Positions 1 to 5,864 of a stretch of 6,985 bases of DNA are shown here, one piece after another. The position numbers and the translations under genes were made by a program. Each line of letters opens with the position of its first letter. Positions within the stretch are counted from its first letter, which is position 1. The DNA is from UBA1181 sp045113275 (GTDB lineage: Bacteria > Bacteroidota > Bacteroidia > Bacteroidales > Paludibacteraceae): positions 1 through 6,985 of the forward strand of contig JBGUIU010000183.1 of NCBI GenBank assembly GCA_045113275.1. The letters are read 5' to 3'. Under the pieces are notes generated by a model. It was not told where the DNA came from, did no database searches, and saw only the letters and a program-made list of their open reading frames with translations.

Positions 1-173
1 AGGAATATCGGCGATAGGACAAGGCAAGCCTCGGGCCGCGTCCGAAATTTAGAGGATAAGTTGCCGGTTGGCCGTCCCGGGCCTGCCGTCAATCGAAAAC
101 CAAGCCGGGACTAAGCATGTAGAAACTTTATTAGTTCCACGTTTGGACGAGGGTTCAAACCCCTCCAGCTCCA
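1..173 (+). ncRNA. ssrA: tmRNA (transfer-messenger RNA), 3' portion
   Basis: This is the 3' part of tmRNA, which rescues stalled ribosomes by acting as both tRNA-Ala and mRNA. The diagnostic block CTAAGCATGTAGAAA lies at 111-125. A perfect T-arm follows, with stem GAGGG 149-153 pairing CCCTC 161-165 around loop TTCAAAC. The 3' acceptor strand CAGCTCC is at 166-172, with A173 as discriminator. GTCCCGG 74-80 can pair with CCGGGAC 105-111, as in a tmRNA pseudoknot. The next bases are CAA, so the CCA tail is not encoded and must be added afterwards, as is frequent in Bacteroidota. The 5' acceptor strand and the tag reading frame lie to the left of the window. The acceptor end coincides with a direct repeat, marking it as an integration site. 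Confidence 0.95.
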
Positions 174-258
174 CAAAATCAAAAATAAGTCACTGATTTT
201 CAGTGACTTATAATTTTTCAAGCAGTTTATTCCCCCTTTGTATTCCCCCCTTTTTCAT
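166..258 (+). repeat. Attachment-type direct repeat at ssrA 3' end, copy 1
   Basis: This 93-base block is repeated at 1673-1765 with a constant offset of 1507 bases. Bases 166-196 match with two mismatches (positions 169 and 173), and 174-196 is an exact 23-base match. The hairpin 3' arm matches perfectly, and 226-258 matches at 26 of 33 positions. It covers the tmRNA acceptor end, the terminator and the pyrimidine-rich flank. Tyrosine recombinases often use tRNA and tmRNA 3' ends as attachment sites and leave such a duplication at both ends of the inserted DNA. This copy is joined to the intact ssrA. Confidence 0.8.
185..218 (+). terminator. Rho-independent terminator of ssrA
   Basis: A perfect 12-bp stem pairs 185-196 (ATAAGTCACTGA) with 200-211 around a three-base TTT loop. 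It is followed by AATTTTT and preceded by an A-run, so it could also work for transcripts arriving on the other strand. It begins about a dozen bases after the mature tmRNA end, the expected place for the ssrA terminator. Confidence 0.85.
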
Positions 259-299
259 ATGCCAGCCATTTCTTTATTTGATATATCAATGAATTCCCA

Positions 300-347
300 A
301 TGATTCTATTGAGATTTGTGAATATCAATAACCCTACATGATTCTAT
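300..347 (+). repeat. Pair of 10-base direct repeats upstream of the 69-codon ORF
   Basis: ATGATTCTAT occurs at 300-309 and again at 338-347, 38 bases apart, in the A+T-rich leader before the islet's first ORF. It could be a pair of protein-binding sites or chance in A+T-rich DNA. No convincing promoter is visible around it. Confidence 0.25.
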
Positions 348-360
348 AAAAACGAATAAT

Positions 361-380
361 TCATGCATCGAGAAGCATGA
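361..380 (+). promoter_or_regulatory. Inverted repeat enclosing a start codon
   Basis: TCATGC 361-366 and GCATGA 375-380 are perfect inverted repeats separated by eight bases. The start codon ATG 377-379 lies in the right arm and the purine stretch GAGAAG, the only Shine-Dalgarno-like sequence, lies mostly in the loop. It could be an operator for a dimeric repressor or an RNA hairpin limiting translation of the downstream ORF. The arms are short, so chance is possible. Confidence 0.3.
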
Positions 381-586
381 CAATAACCGTGGATGAGGTT
401 CGAAACATTTATTATGAATATTCATCATTCTTAAAAGAGCCCAAAACCAAAATAGCCGTTAATAACACCATCATTTCGGGATTATTTTGTACATTTGCAA
501 TGTCAAAGGAAATAACGCTTAAATGCGATTTCTCTACTATTAATTCAAGAGCCGAAGGGAGGTTATTATATGGGGTTGAGTTCTAA
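377..586 (+). CDS. Small hypothetical protein (69 aa) overlapping the AbiGi gene
   Basis: I do not recognise this 69-codon ORF. It starts with ATG, has a weak purine stretch upstream (GAGAAG 370-375) and ends 17 bases inside the following AbiGi-family gene in another frame. Such an overlap is typical of translationally coupled gene pairs. The product would be soluble and mixed in charge, with a modest hydrophobic patch near residues 33-41 (ISGLFCTFA) that is too short to call a membrane segment. It is far too short to be AbiGii, the roughly 400-residue partner in the classic AbiG pair. It may be a small partner, a remnant of a longer gene, or non-coding; the ORF length alone does not decide. 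Confidence 0.4.
   Translation: MTITVDEVRNIYYEYSSFLKEPKTKIAVNNTIISGLFCTFAMSKEITLKCDFSTINSRAEGRLLYGVEF
554..562 (+). promoter_or_regulatory. Ribosome binding site for the AbiGi-family gene
   Basis: GAAGGGAGG ends seven bases before ATG 570. It is the strongest Shine-Dalgarno sequence in the window. It supports the start at 570 and indicates that the gene is translated from its own site although the upstream ORF overlaps it. Confidence 0.65.
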
Positions 587-1403
587 CATTTTATGGCATC
601 AGACAAAGAAAGATGGACTTAGGGGTATTATCAAGAATAAGTGTTTGTATTACTCATATAGCGTTGAGGATATTATAGGCTATGACAAATATAAGTTTGC
701 CTATCCAATGGTGAGCGTGTGCGATTTGCCACTTGCAGAGACTGGAAACTATCTAAAAAAATATGGAGACTATACAATAGGATTTTGTGCAGAATGGGGA
801 AAAAGGAATAATTTTTCTGCTGTTTGGTATTGCGATCAGAATTCTTTAGCATTAAAGACTATTATCGATATGCTGGCTAGGAAATTCAATACTTTTAGAT
901 TTGAAACTGAAAAAGATGAGGATTATCAAAGGATTATTTATCTTTTATCATACATCAAACTATATGAAGGACCTCTACCAAAACGCAATTACAAGAAATA
1001 TAGGTTCTATGATGAGCGAGAAGTCAGGCGTGTTCCAGATGCACAAACTCTATTTAAGATAGAAGAAAAGCAGATGATATGGAATTATGAGGAGTATAAA
1101 GATCATCATAATAATTCCGCCTTGCTGCCAAAGAGTGTGAACATTCCATTTGAATGGGAAGATATTAAATATATCATCGTTGAAAGAGACAGTGAAAAGG
1201 AGGAATTCAGGAAATATATTGAGAAATACTCCAAAAAGAATGACTTGAAAATCTCGTTCTTTACAAATAACGAAGTTAAAGAGGATATTATTGGCATTAG
1301 TCATGACGAAGAAAGTTCTCCTACATTTGAGGTTGATATCCAAAAACTTAATGAGATAATAAAAGAGGAAATTATTAAGATTATGCAGGAAAAATTGAAA
1401 TAG
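570..1403 (+). CDS. AbiGi-family protein (putative abortive-infection antitoxin)
   Basis: This 277-residue protein matches the pattern of the AbiGi family, the antitoxin-type half of the AbiG phage-resistance pair first described in lactococci. Visible family landmarks are an N-terminal LWHQTKKDGLRGIIKN (residues 8-23, the usual 'h.T....L..Il.n' opening), YPMVSVCDLPL (45-55), KYGDYTIGFCAEWG (64-77), RFYDEREVR (145-153, where the family usually has a Trp in place of Val) and FEWEDIKYIIVE (194-205). The C-terminal tail is charged and helical. It has no signal peptide or membrane segment, so it should be cytoplasmic. The start is fixed by a strong ribosome binding site. No AbiGii toxin lies beside it, so it is a solitary AbiGi; its only partner candidate is the overlapping 69-codon ORF. 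It is cargo of the islet bounded by ssrA repeats. The family call is from memory of motifs. Confidence 0.75.
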   Translation: MGLSSNILWHQTKKDGLRGIIKNKCLYYSYSVEDIIGYDKYKFAYPMVSVCDLPLAETGNYLKKYGDYTIGFCAEWGKRNNFSAVWYCDQNSLALKTIIDMLARKFNTFRFETEKDEDYQRIIYLLSYIKLYEGPLPKRNYKKYRFYDEREVRRVPDAQTLFKIEEKQMIWNYEEYKDHHNNSALLPKSVNIPFEWEDIKYIIVERDSEKEEFRKYIEKYSKKNDLKISFFTNNEVKEDIIGISHDEESSPTFEVDIQKLNEIIKEEIIKIMQEKLK

Positions 1404-1672
1404 TTTTGTGGCTCTCTTTGTATTCCTTCTTTTGAATCTCTTATTTGAGCAATGATAATTGGTAACTAATTATAGTCTGACTTTTCAGTTGCCAGATATG
1501 AAAACTTGAACCGTTTACAATAGCTATTCTTGTTGAATGCTTGTAAAATGTTTGCATTTGACTAGGATTTGGATATTCATGAAGATTGAACATACTCAAT
1601 AATTACATCCTTTTCCATCACACCTGCCGGAGTAATCAATTAGCATCTTTTCATACTTTGCCCAAGTGCATT
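1404..1672. other. Non-coding stretch at the right end of the islet
   Basis: No gene or RNA is recognisable between the AbiGi stop and the second ssrA repeat. Both strands are A+T-rich and broken by stops. Bases 1412-1433 resemble 232-253 of the first repeat (17 of 22 positions, including exact CTTTGTATTCC). The rest may be decayed sequence from earlier insertions. No T-arm of tmRNA is present before 1673, so the tmRNA duplication stops at the acceptor strand. Confidence 0.5.
1412..1433 (+). repeat. Partial third copy of the flank repeat
   Basis: The sequence just after the AbiGi stop codon matches 232-253 at 17 of 22 positions, with an uninterrupted 11-base match CTTTGTATTCC (236-246 and 1416-1426). 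The pyrimidine-rich flank of the ssrA repeat therefore appears on both sides of the AbiGi gene. Low complexity makes coincidence possible. Confidence 0.4.
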
Positions 1673-1765
1673 CAGTTCCGCAAAATCAAAAATAAGTCAC
1701 TGAGAAATCAGTGACTTATTTTTTACCACCACTTTATTCACCTGTTGCACTCTCCCCTTTCTCAT
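1673..1765 (+). repeat. Attachment-type direct repeat at ssrA 3' end, copy 2
   Basis: This is the second copy of the 166-258 block. It retains CAGTTCCG in place of the tmRNA acceptor CAGCTCCA, the exact 23-base segment 1681-1703, the hairpin and the pyrimidine-rich flank. It is not preceded by a T-arm, so it is a displaced or element-derived fragment and not a functional tmRNA end. It marks the right border of the islet and perhaps also the left border of the DNA that follows. Confidence 0.8.
1688..1724 (+). terminator. Second terminator hairpin, GAAA tetraloop
   Basis: A perfect 16-bp stem pairs 1688-1703 with 1708-1723 around a GAAA loop (a GNRA tetraloop). It has a T-run on one side and an A-run on the other, so it could terminate in both directions. 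The stem matches the ssrA terminator while the loop differs (GAAA against TTT), so the hairpin is kept although the surrounding copy is no longer part of ssrA. Confidence 0.75.
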
Positions 1766-1767
1766 TT

Positions 1768-1790
1768 TTGGCACAATTTAGAATTGCCAA
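1768..1790 (+). promoter_or_regulatory. Inverted repeat upstream of the 688-aa gene (possible operator)
   Basis: TTGGCACAATT 1768-1778 and AATTGCCAA 1782-1790 form a nine-pair stem with a two-base bulge and a TAG spacer. It lies about 75 bases upstream of the -7 box of the next gene. It could be an operator or a small hairpin; no function can be assigned from sequence alone. Confidence 0.3.
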
Positions 1791-1864
1791 TAGTTTCATT
1801 CAAAAAAATGACAAAAAATAACACAATGCTACTTTGAAACCACCCATTTTTGTCAAGAATTCGT

Positions 1865-1872
1865 TACCTTTG
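1865..1872 (+). promoter_or_regulatory. Bacteroidota -7 promoter box for the 688-aa gene
   Basis: TACCTTTG is an exact match to the Bacteroidota -7 consensus TAnnTTTG. It would give a leader of about 70 bases before ATG 1949. The nearest upstream TTTG (1849-1852) lies only 12 bases away, closer than the usual spacing of about 19-20, so the -33 element is poor or absent. Confidence 0.45.
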
Positions 1873-1948
1873 CTAAACTTTAGTTTGTACATACTTTCAG
1901 TGGACATTCTACAGTAGATAGCTATTCACTAATAAAAGGGCAACCACT

Positions 1949-4015
1949 ATGGCAATTCGTGACGAATATCAGCAATTAGAGACTGAAATCAAAAAGGAAG
2001 AGGAACGTAGTCGCATACTCGACTTGTTATCTGTGGGTGTTATAACGCCAGATGATAGCTATATTTATTTTGCTGCCTATGCATATAAAGAAAAAGGGCT
2101 ATATGTAGATGATCTATATATGGAGATTGGTAATGAGATTGATGATATAATTGAAATCTTAGAAAACAAAGACAAAGAATTCAACTTAAATGACATATCT
2201 CTTCCCGATGATTATATTATTGCACCAGAATCAACCCACTTCAAAGAGATATTTCCTAAGTCACTGAACTTATCAATTACAATTTTTGACGAACTATACA
2301 ATAAACTACATTCATATAAAAAGCTCAGAAAAGACGATACCGAGCTTCTAAAAAGAATTAGTGACACGAAAGCACAATGTGAACAATTGATGTTGTTATA
2401 CAAAGAAGCTGTTAATAATAAATCGTCAATTTCCATAGATGACATTCAAAAGTATAAAGTTCAGACCTTTTACAAACAGTTTAATGATAATAACCTTAAT
2501 GATGAAATCGAAAGAACAGAGGTCAAATTAGGGAAAAAGCTAAGCCAGAAAGAACGAATTGATTATTGCAACAATATCAGGAATCGGCTACTTTATGAAA
2601 ACATTGTTAGGCCATTTGCCGCTTTGGTTATTTATTTATCATTAATTGATGAAAGAAACAGTTACCGGGCGATTATATCACAATACCTGAGTGAATTGCT
2701 ATCAGACTCATCCGATAATTATGTAACCATTGAAATCAATAATTCAGACCATACAATTAAAGAAATATTCACCTTATTAACTAAGTACCCGAAACCAATA
2801 GTCACAAGTGTTCTTGGGTATATTAAAGATGGGGGATTAATTGATTTCTTAGAGTATTCTCGAATCATAGAGTCCATTAACACTTATGATTTAAATGCCT
2901 TTATTTCATCGCTCAACAGGAAACTTGTTGAATTCTTAGACTCTTATTATTTCGTTATTAAACTAGGCTATTCTTTAGTATTGTATTATCAGAGCCAGAA
3001 TAGACAAGAATGTATGATTTCTATCTCCTACATTATTCGTCTATACAAGAATACTGGCATTTGTTCACCTCAAATCGAAGTGTTTGACAACCTTGTATCA
3101 TCCGAAGCAAATATCAACAAGGAATCATCCGAACAACTCATAAACCTACTGTCAAATCAAATATGGCATCTAGTTGGCTTAATTACCCATTACTATTATA
3201 AATACAAACACCTTTTATTGACTTCAGATCAAGAATGCTTTGACCGACTTTTTACCCAAGAACCATATAAACAAATATGTGATCAAGCATTATCTGGATA
3301 CAACAAACTATCCAAAGAATCTATTCTTAACATTTTGGGGTTTGTATCCACCATATTTGAACAAAATCATGAAGAAGCACAGAATACCCAAACTATTGTT
3401 GAGGAGAATATCAGTGTTGAAGATATCTCTAAGCCAGAACTACATGAGAATAAGATGATCGTCAATCCATTTATAGGACTAGAAAGGGAGGCATTAAAAC
3501 AATGTAATAGCGATAAAAGAAGTTACGTAAGCATGTTTATCGACTATCTTATCTATCGTGGATACATCGATGCTGAAAACAAGGATGCGTATGTTTGCTG
3601 CTTGTGTGATGAAATGATTTCTGAAGACACATTGGAGCACCTTAAATATAACGTCAAGAATAAAGAAGGTTTATCAAATATGAACATCGTAACCATCCTA
3701 ATTAGTAGGCTAACTCGATATACAAAGAAAAACCAGATTGAGGTTAATGGAAAAGTGATTTCCAAAGGAAGCACCTACTTTAATGTTAGACAGATTAATA
3801 ATGGAGAATTAGAGGAATGGTGTCTCTTTTGGCCTTTCCTGAGAGGGAAAAACATAGAGGTTTTTAAGAAGTTGTTCCAGGGTTCAATAAGATCCCAAGA
3901 CTCGGAGATGGAGGATGCGCTAAAAAGAGTAACATCATTCATAGAGGATTATGAAGCTGCTAAATCACAAAATCCAAGTATCACAAAGTTGGAATTCATT
4001 AAAAAGCGCCATTAA
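1949..4015 (+). CDS. Large protein of unknown function (688 aa)
   Basis: I do not recognise this protein as a characterised family. It begins with a charged helix likely to form a coiled coil (about residues 5-27, rich in E, K and R). A long, mainly helical middle region follows (about 100-470), with aromatic- and Ile/Leu-rich helices but no clear membrane segment or signal peptide. An acidic linker (about 473-500) joins a separate C-terminal domain (about 506-645), which contains FIDYLIYRGYI, three closely spaced cysteines (C550, C551, C553) and LEEWCLFWPFLRG. That domain recalls small helical proteins of Bacteroidales mobile elements, but only loosely. I see no nucleotide-binding P-loop, nuclease or protease signature. 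ATG 1949 follows AAAAGGG at 1934-1940 and a -7 promoter box. The gene stands alone, is A+T-rich, and converges with the minus-strand genes after a 25-base gap. Its place next to defence-like genes suggests an accessory role. Confidence 0.85.
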   Translation: MAIRDEYQQLETEIKKEEERSRILDLLSVGVITPDDSYIYFAAYAYKEKGLYVDDLYMEIGNEIDDIIEILENKDKEFNLNDISLPDDYIIAPESTHFKEIFPKSLNLSITIFDELYNKLHSYKKLRKDDTELLKRISDTKAQCEQLMLLYKEAVNNKSSISIDDIQKYKVQTFYKQFNDNNLNDEIERTEVKLGKKLSQKERIDYCNNIRNRLLYENIVRPFAALVIYLSLIDERNSYRAIISQYLSELLSDSSDNYVTIEINNSDHTIKEIFTLLTKYPKPIVTSVLGYIKDGGLIDFLEYSRIIESINTYDLNAFISSLNRKLVEFLDSYYFVIKLGYSLVLYYQSQNRQECMISISYIIRLYKNTGICSPQIEVFDNLVSSEANINKESSEQLINLLSNQIWHLVGLITHYYYKYKHLLLTSDQECFDRLFTQEPYKQICDQALSGYNKLSKESILNILGFVSTIFEQNHEEAQNTQTIVEENISVEDISKPELHENKMIVNPFIGLEREALKQCNSDKRSYVSMFIDYLIYRGYIDAENKDAYVCCLCDEMISEDTLEHLKYNVKNKEGLSNMNIVTILISRLTRYTKKNQIEVNGKVISKGSTYFNVRQINNGELEEWCLFWPFLRGKNIEVFKKLFQGSIRSQDSEMEDALKRVTSFIEDYEAAKSQNPSITKLEFIKKRH

Positions 4016-4040
4016 AAAAAGGTATTTTATGGCATTGCCT

Positions 4041-4415
4041 TTAATACGTCTCCATCATATCAGCATAGAAGTTCATCAGGGTTTGTTTCAGCCTTGTCCC
4101 TCCGTCGTATTCTGATATCGGCACCTTGTAGTCTCTGAGCAACGATAGACACTCTTCCAAGTATTCCCCTGGTGAAGATCTAAAACTCGCCATCCAGACC
4201 CTCTTAACGCCTTTTTCGGACAATTCTCTCGGCGTCCCATATCCAAGCAGCTCCCACAGGAAAAACACCGGCGCTTTTAATGCCTCGATATTATCCACGT
4301 GAGGTCTTTGGATATGTTCAGGCATTCCTCTAGCGCCGAGCATTCTATCCTGGACTTCACACATGGATTCGACCAAGGAGATAAGCTCTTGTTTGGTGGG
4401 AGGAACGGAGGTCAT
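4041..4415 (-). CDS. Hypothetical protein (124 aa), compositionally distinct
   Basis: I do not recognise this 124-residue protein. It is predicted to be soluble and mostly helical, with an N-terminal helix (KQELISLVESMCEVQDRML, 8-26), a central ALKAPVFFLWELLGYG (46-61) and a short C-terminal helix. No catalytic motif stands out. Two sampled 60-base rows are about 50-53% G+C, against 25-35% in sampled rows of the genes on either side, so it probably has a different origin or history. It is the last gene of the minus-strand set, 68 bases after the stop of the HEPN-like gene, close enough for co-transcription. Its stop lies 25 bases from the stop of the convergent 688-residue gene. No strong ribosome binding site precedes the ATG, which is not unusual in Bacteroidota. 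Confidence 0.7.
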   Translation of the reverse strand: MTSVPPTKQELISLVESMCEVQDRMLGARGMPEHIQRPHVDNIEALKAPVFFLWELLGYGTPRELSEKGVKRVWMASFRSSPGEYLEECLSLLRDYKVPISEYDGGTRLKQTLMNFYADMMETY

Positions 4416-4483
4416 AAAAACGGACTATAGTGTTACAGTGTAAACGGATATGGAGCGGAAATAATCATTTCATTCAATATCTA

Positions 4484-5713
4484 TTATGGCACTATATAAC
4501 ATTCAGTTTGTTTGTAAACAATGTCTACATTTTGTGCTTTTGGATGTGTTTGAAGAATTCGTCTAAATGTATTCAATGAATGGAAAACTTTTGCAGTTAA
4601 TTCATGTTGTTGATTCAAGTATCTGATATCATAATTATTGTCTTCAATCTTGTGAGCTGGAATCTGCCTTAGTTTTCTCACCTCTCTTAATGGAGATGTT
4701 ATTTCGTCTTCCATGTCGGGTTTAATTCTTTGGAGGAATTCTTTTAAACAGAGCAAAGACCCCTTAATTTTTCCATTGCTATCGCATCTAGGCCAGTTTA
4801 TAGCATCAAAAAATGAGTCCTTGATGTTGCTTATAACCATTATTTCTAACAATAATACATAGTCCATATATACTTTATATGTAGGTATATATATCATATC
4901 AAAGCCAACAGGCTTGTTATTATCAAATTCTTCACGAAAGAAGGAGGCACCCCAGATTTCGTTAGTTAATTGATTGATATTAACCATTTCCTGTATCAAT
5001 GACATATATACTGTCTGAGGAAAAGCCCAACTGCTCTCAAATAAATTCTCTTGGTAACTCTCAAGAATCAGGCATTGCTCTTGATTTGGAACCATTTTAC
5101 TATGCCATTCAATCTGGCATGCTGAAGACATGTGAATCAAGTCTCTTGGGAATGCCACTACCACTCGATTTCCAAAACCATCTATTCCAATACCAAAAGT
5201 TCTTAAATTGATGAAGCTTTCTTTGTTCACTTCATCTGTTGATTCAATTCTTCCGATATAATCACTAAATTGAAACTTATATCTCGGATCTGAAAAATAT
5301 TTATAAAGGACACCCCATTCAAAATAGCACGCTTTAAACTGAGGCATACCAGTTTGCATCATGTACTTAAAAGGGTATTTGGGAATAAGATTAGGTTTAA
5401 TCCTCTCTTTCAAGTATTTAGATGATGGATATAAACAAAATGACTTCTTGAATAAATTTTCTTGAAGATATTTTATTTGCTCACCTTTTGGAGCGAATCC
5501 AAATCGAATAATGTGTGGGTTCATATCGTGCTCAGAAGCGAGTAACGAGATCTTGTCTTCATTGATTAAATCCTCAATTGCAGCTAAGAGACAATCATCT
5601 TCAGCATTAATATTCAAATTATACGAAGCATGCCCGTTACAGTCGCTTGACTCATTAAAGTAGTCAAAAACTGCTTCTAATAATTCGTGTTTTACGTCCT
5701 CTAGGTTCCTCAT
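4484..5713 (-). CDS. HEPN-like protein with RX4H motif (about 409 aa), putative RNase
   Basis: No precise family is recognised, but the C-terminal part (about residues 325-395) looks like a HEPN-type helical domain. A helix ends in LREVRKLRQIPAHKI, giving the RX4H signature R349-x4-H354, followed by a further helix HELTAKVFHSLNTFRRIL. HEPN domains with this motif are metal-independent RNases in many toxin and anti-phage systems. The N-terminal 75 residues (VKHELLEAVFDYFNES ... AAIEDLINEDKISLL ... PHIIRFG) read like a winged-helix fold. The middle has a RDLIHMSSACQIEW segment, and I cannot assign it. No membrane segment is clear. The start is uncertain. I chose ATG 5713, but the frame is open further, with a TTG at 5740 (418 aa), and still reads plausibly up to a TGA near 5780. 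The gene is A+T-rich, lies between two more G+C-rich genes and is probably co-transcribed with the nuclease upstream. Confidence 0.7.
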   Translation of the reverse strand: MRNLEDVKHELLEAVFDYFNESSDCNGHASYNLNINAEDDCLLAAIEDLINEDKISLLASEHDMNPHIIRFGFAPKGEQIKYLQENLFKKSFCLYPSSKYLKERIKPNLIPKYPFKYMMQTGMPQFKACYFEWGVLYKYFSDPRYKFQFSDYIGRIESTDEVNKESFINLRTFGIGIDGFGNRVVVAFPRDLIHMSSACQIEWHSKMVPNQEQCLILESYQENLFESSWAFPQTVYMSLIQEMVNINQLTNEIWGASFFREEFDNNKPVGFDMIYIPTYKVYMDYVLLLEIMVISNIKDSFFDAINWPRCDSNGKIKGSLLCLKEFLQRIKPDMEDEITSPLREVRKLRQIPAHKIEDNNYDIRYLNQQHELTAKVFHSLNTFRRILQTHPKAQNVDIVYKQTECYIVP

Positions 5714-5717
5714 CTTC

Positions 5718-5864
5718 TTATTTTGAAATATATGGAGCAACTCTGCTAAATTCGCAGGTAAATGCGGTTTTCTTTTTTGCCATCATAATAGGCAATGCAG
5801 CCTGTATCAAAGCATAACCATTTTCAAAGCAGCAGCCTCGGCTAGCTTTTATTCTGCTTAACAT
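5718..5864 (-). CDS. Possible 48-aa ORF bridging two genes
   Basis: An ATG at 5864 opens a 48-codon frame that starts 23 bases inside the end of the nuclease gene and stops at 5718, four bases before the ATG of the HEPN-like gene. The product would be basic, with a CC pair (residues 11-12), a hydrophobic stretch ALIQAALPIMM and a lysine run MAKKKTAF. The overlap and spacing fit a translationally coupled small gene. However, an open frame of this length arises often by chance, no ribosome binding site is evident and no family is recognised. It could also be a remnant. Confidence 0.25.
   Translation of the reverse strand: MLSRIKASRGCCFENGYALIQAALPIMMAKKKTAFTCEFSRVAPYISK

Noticed and set aside
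1050..1343. A 97-codon minus-strand ORF with hydrophobic stretches that could pass for a membrane protein.
   Set aside because: It lies wholly antisense to the AbiGi-family gene, whose frame has family motifs and a strong ribosome binding site; hydrophobicity is a by-product of A+T-rich antisense.
166..1765. CRISPR-like array suggested by repeated sequence.
   Set aside because: There are only two full copies 1.5 kb apart with genes between them, tied to the ssrA end; this is an attachment-site duplication, not an array.
1849..1852. TTTG as the -33 element for the promoter with -7 box at 1865.
   Set aside because: The 12-base spacing is far shorter than the usual 19-20 in Bacteroidota promoters.
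3240..3458. A 72-codon plus-strand ORF inside the 688-aa gene.
   Set aside because: It is an alternate frame of a long intact gene with no ribosome binding site or recognisable product.
4009..4045. Possible bidirectional terminator between the convergent genes (AAAGGTA ... TGCCTTT).
   Set aside because: The stem would be about seven pairs including a G-U pair, with an 11-base loop and no good T-run; too weak to call.
5729..5780. MAKKKTAFTC in the 48-codon frame resembles the first residues of RadA (usually MAK.KT.fvC).
   Set aside because: Only about ten residues look alike. The zinc-finger cysteines and the following RadA core are absent, and the frame ends soon after.
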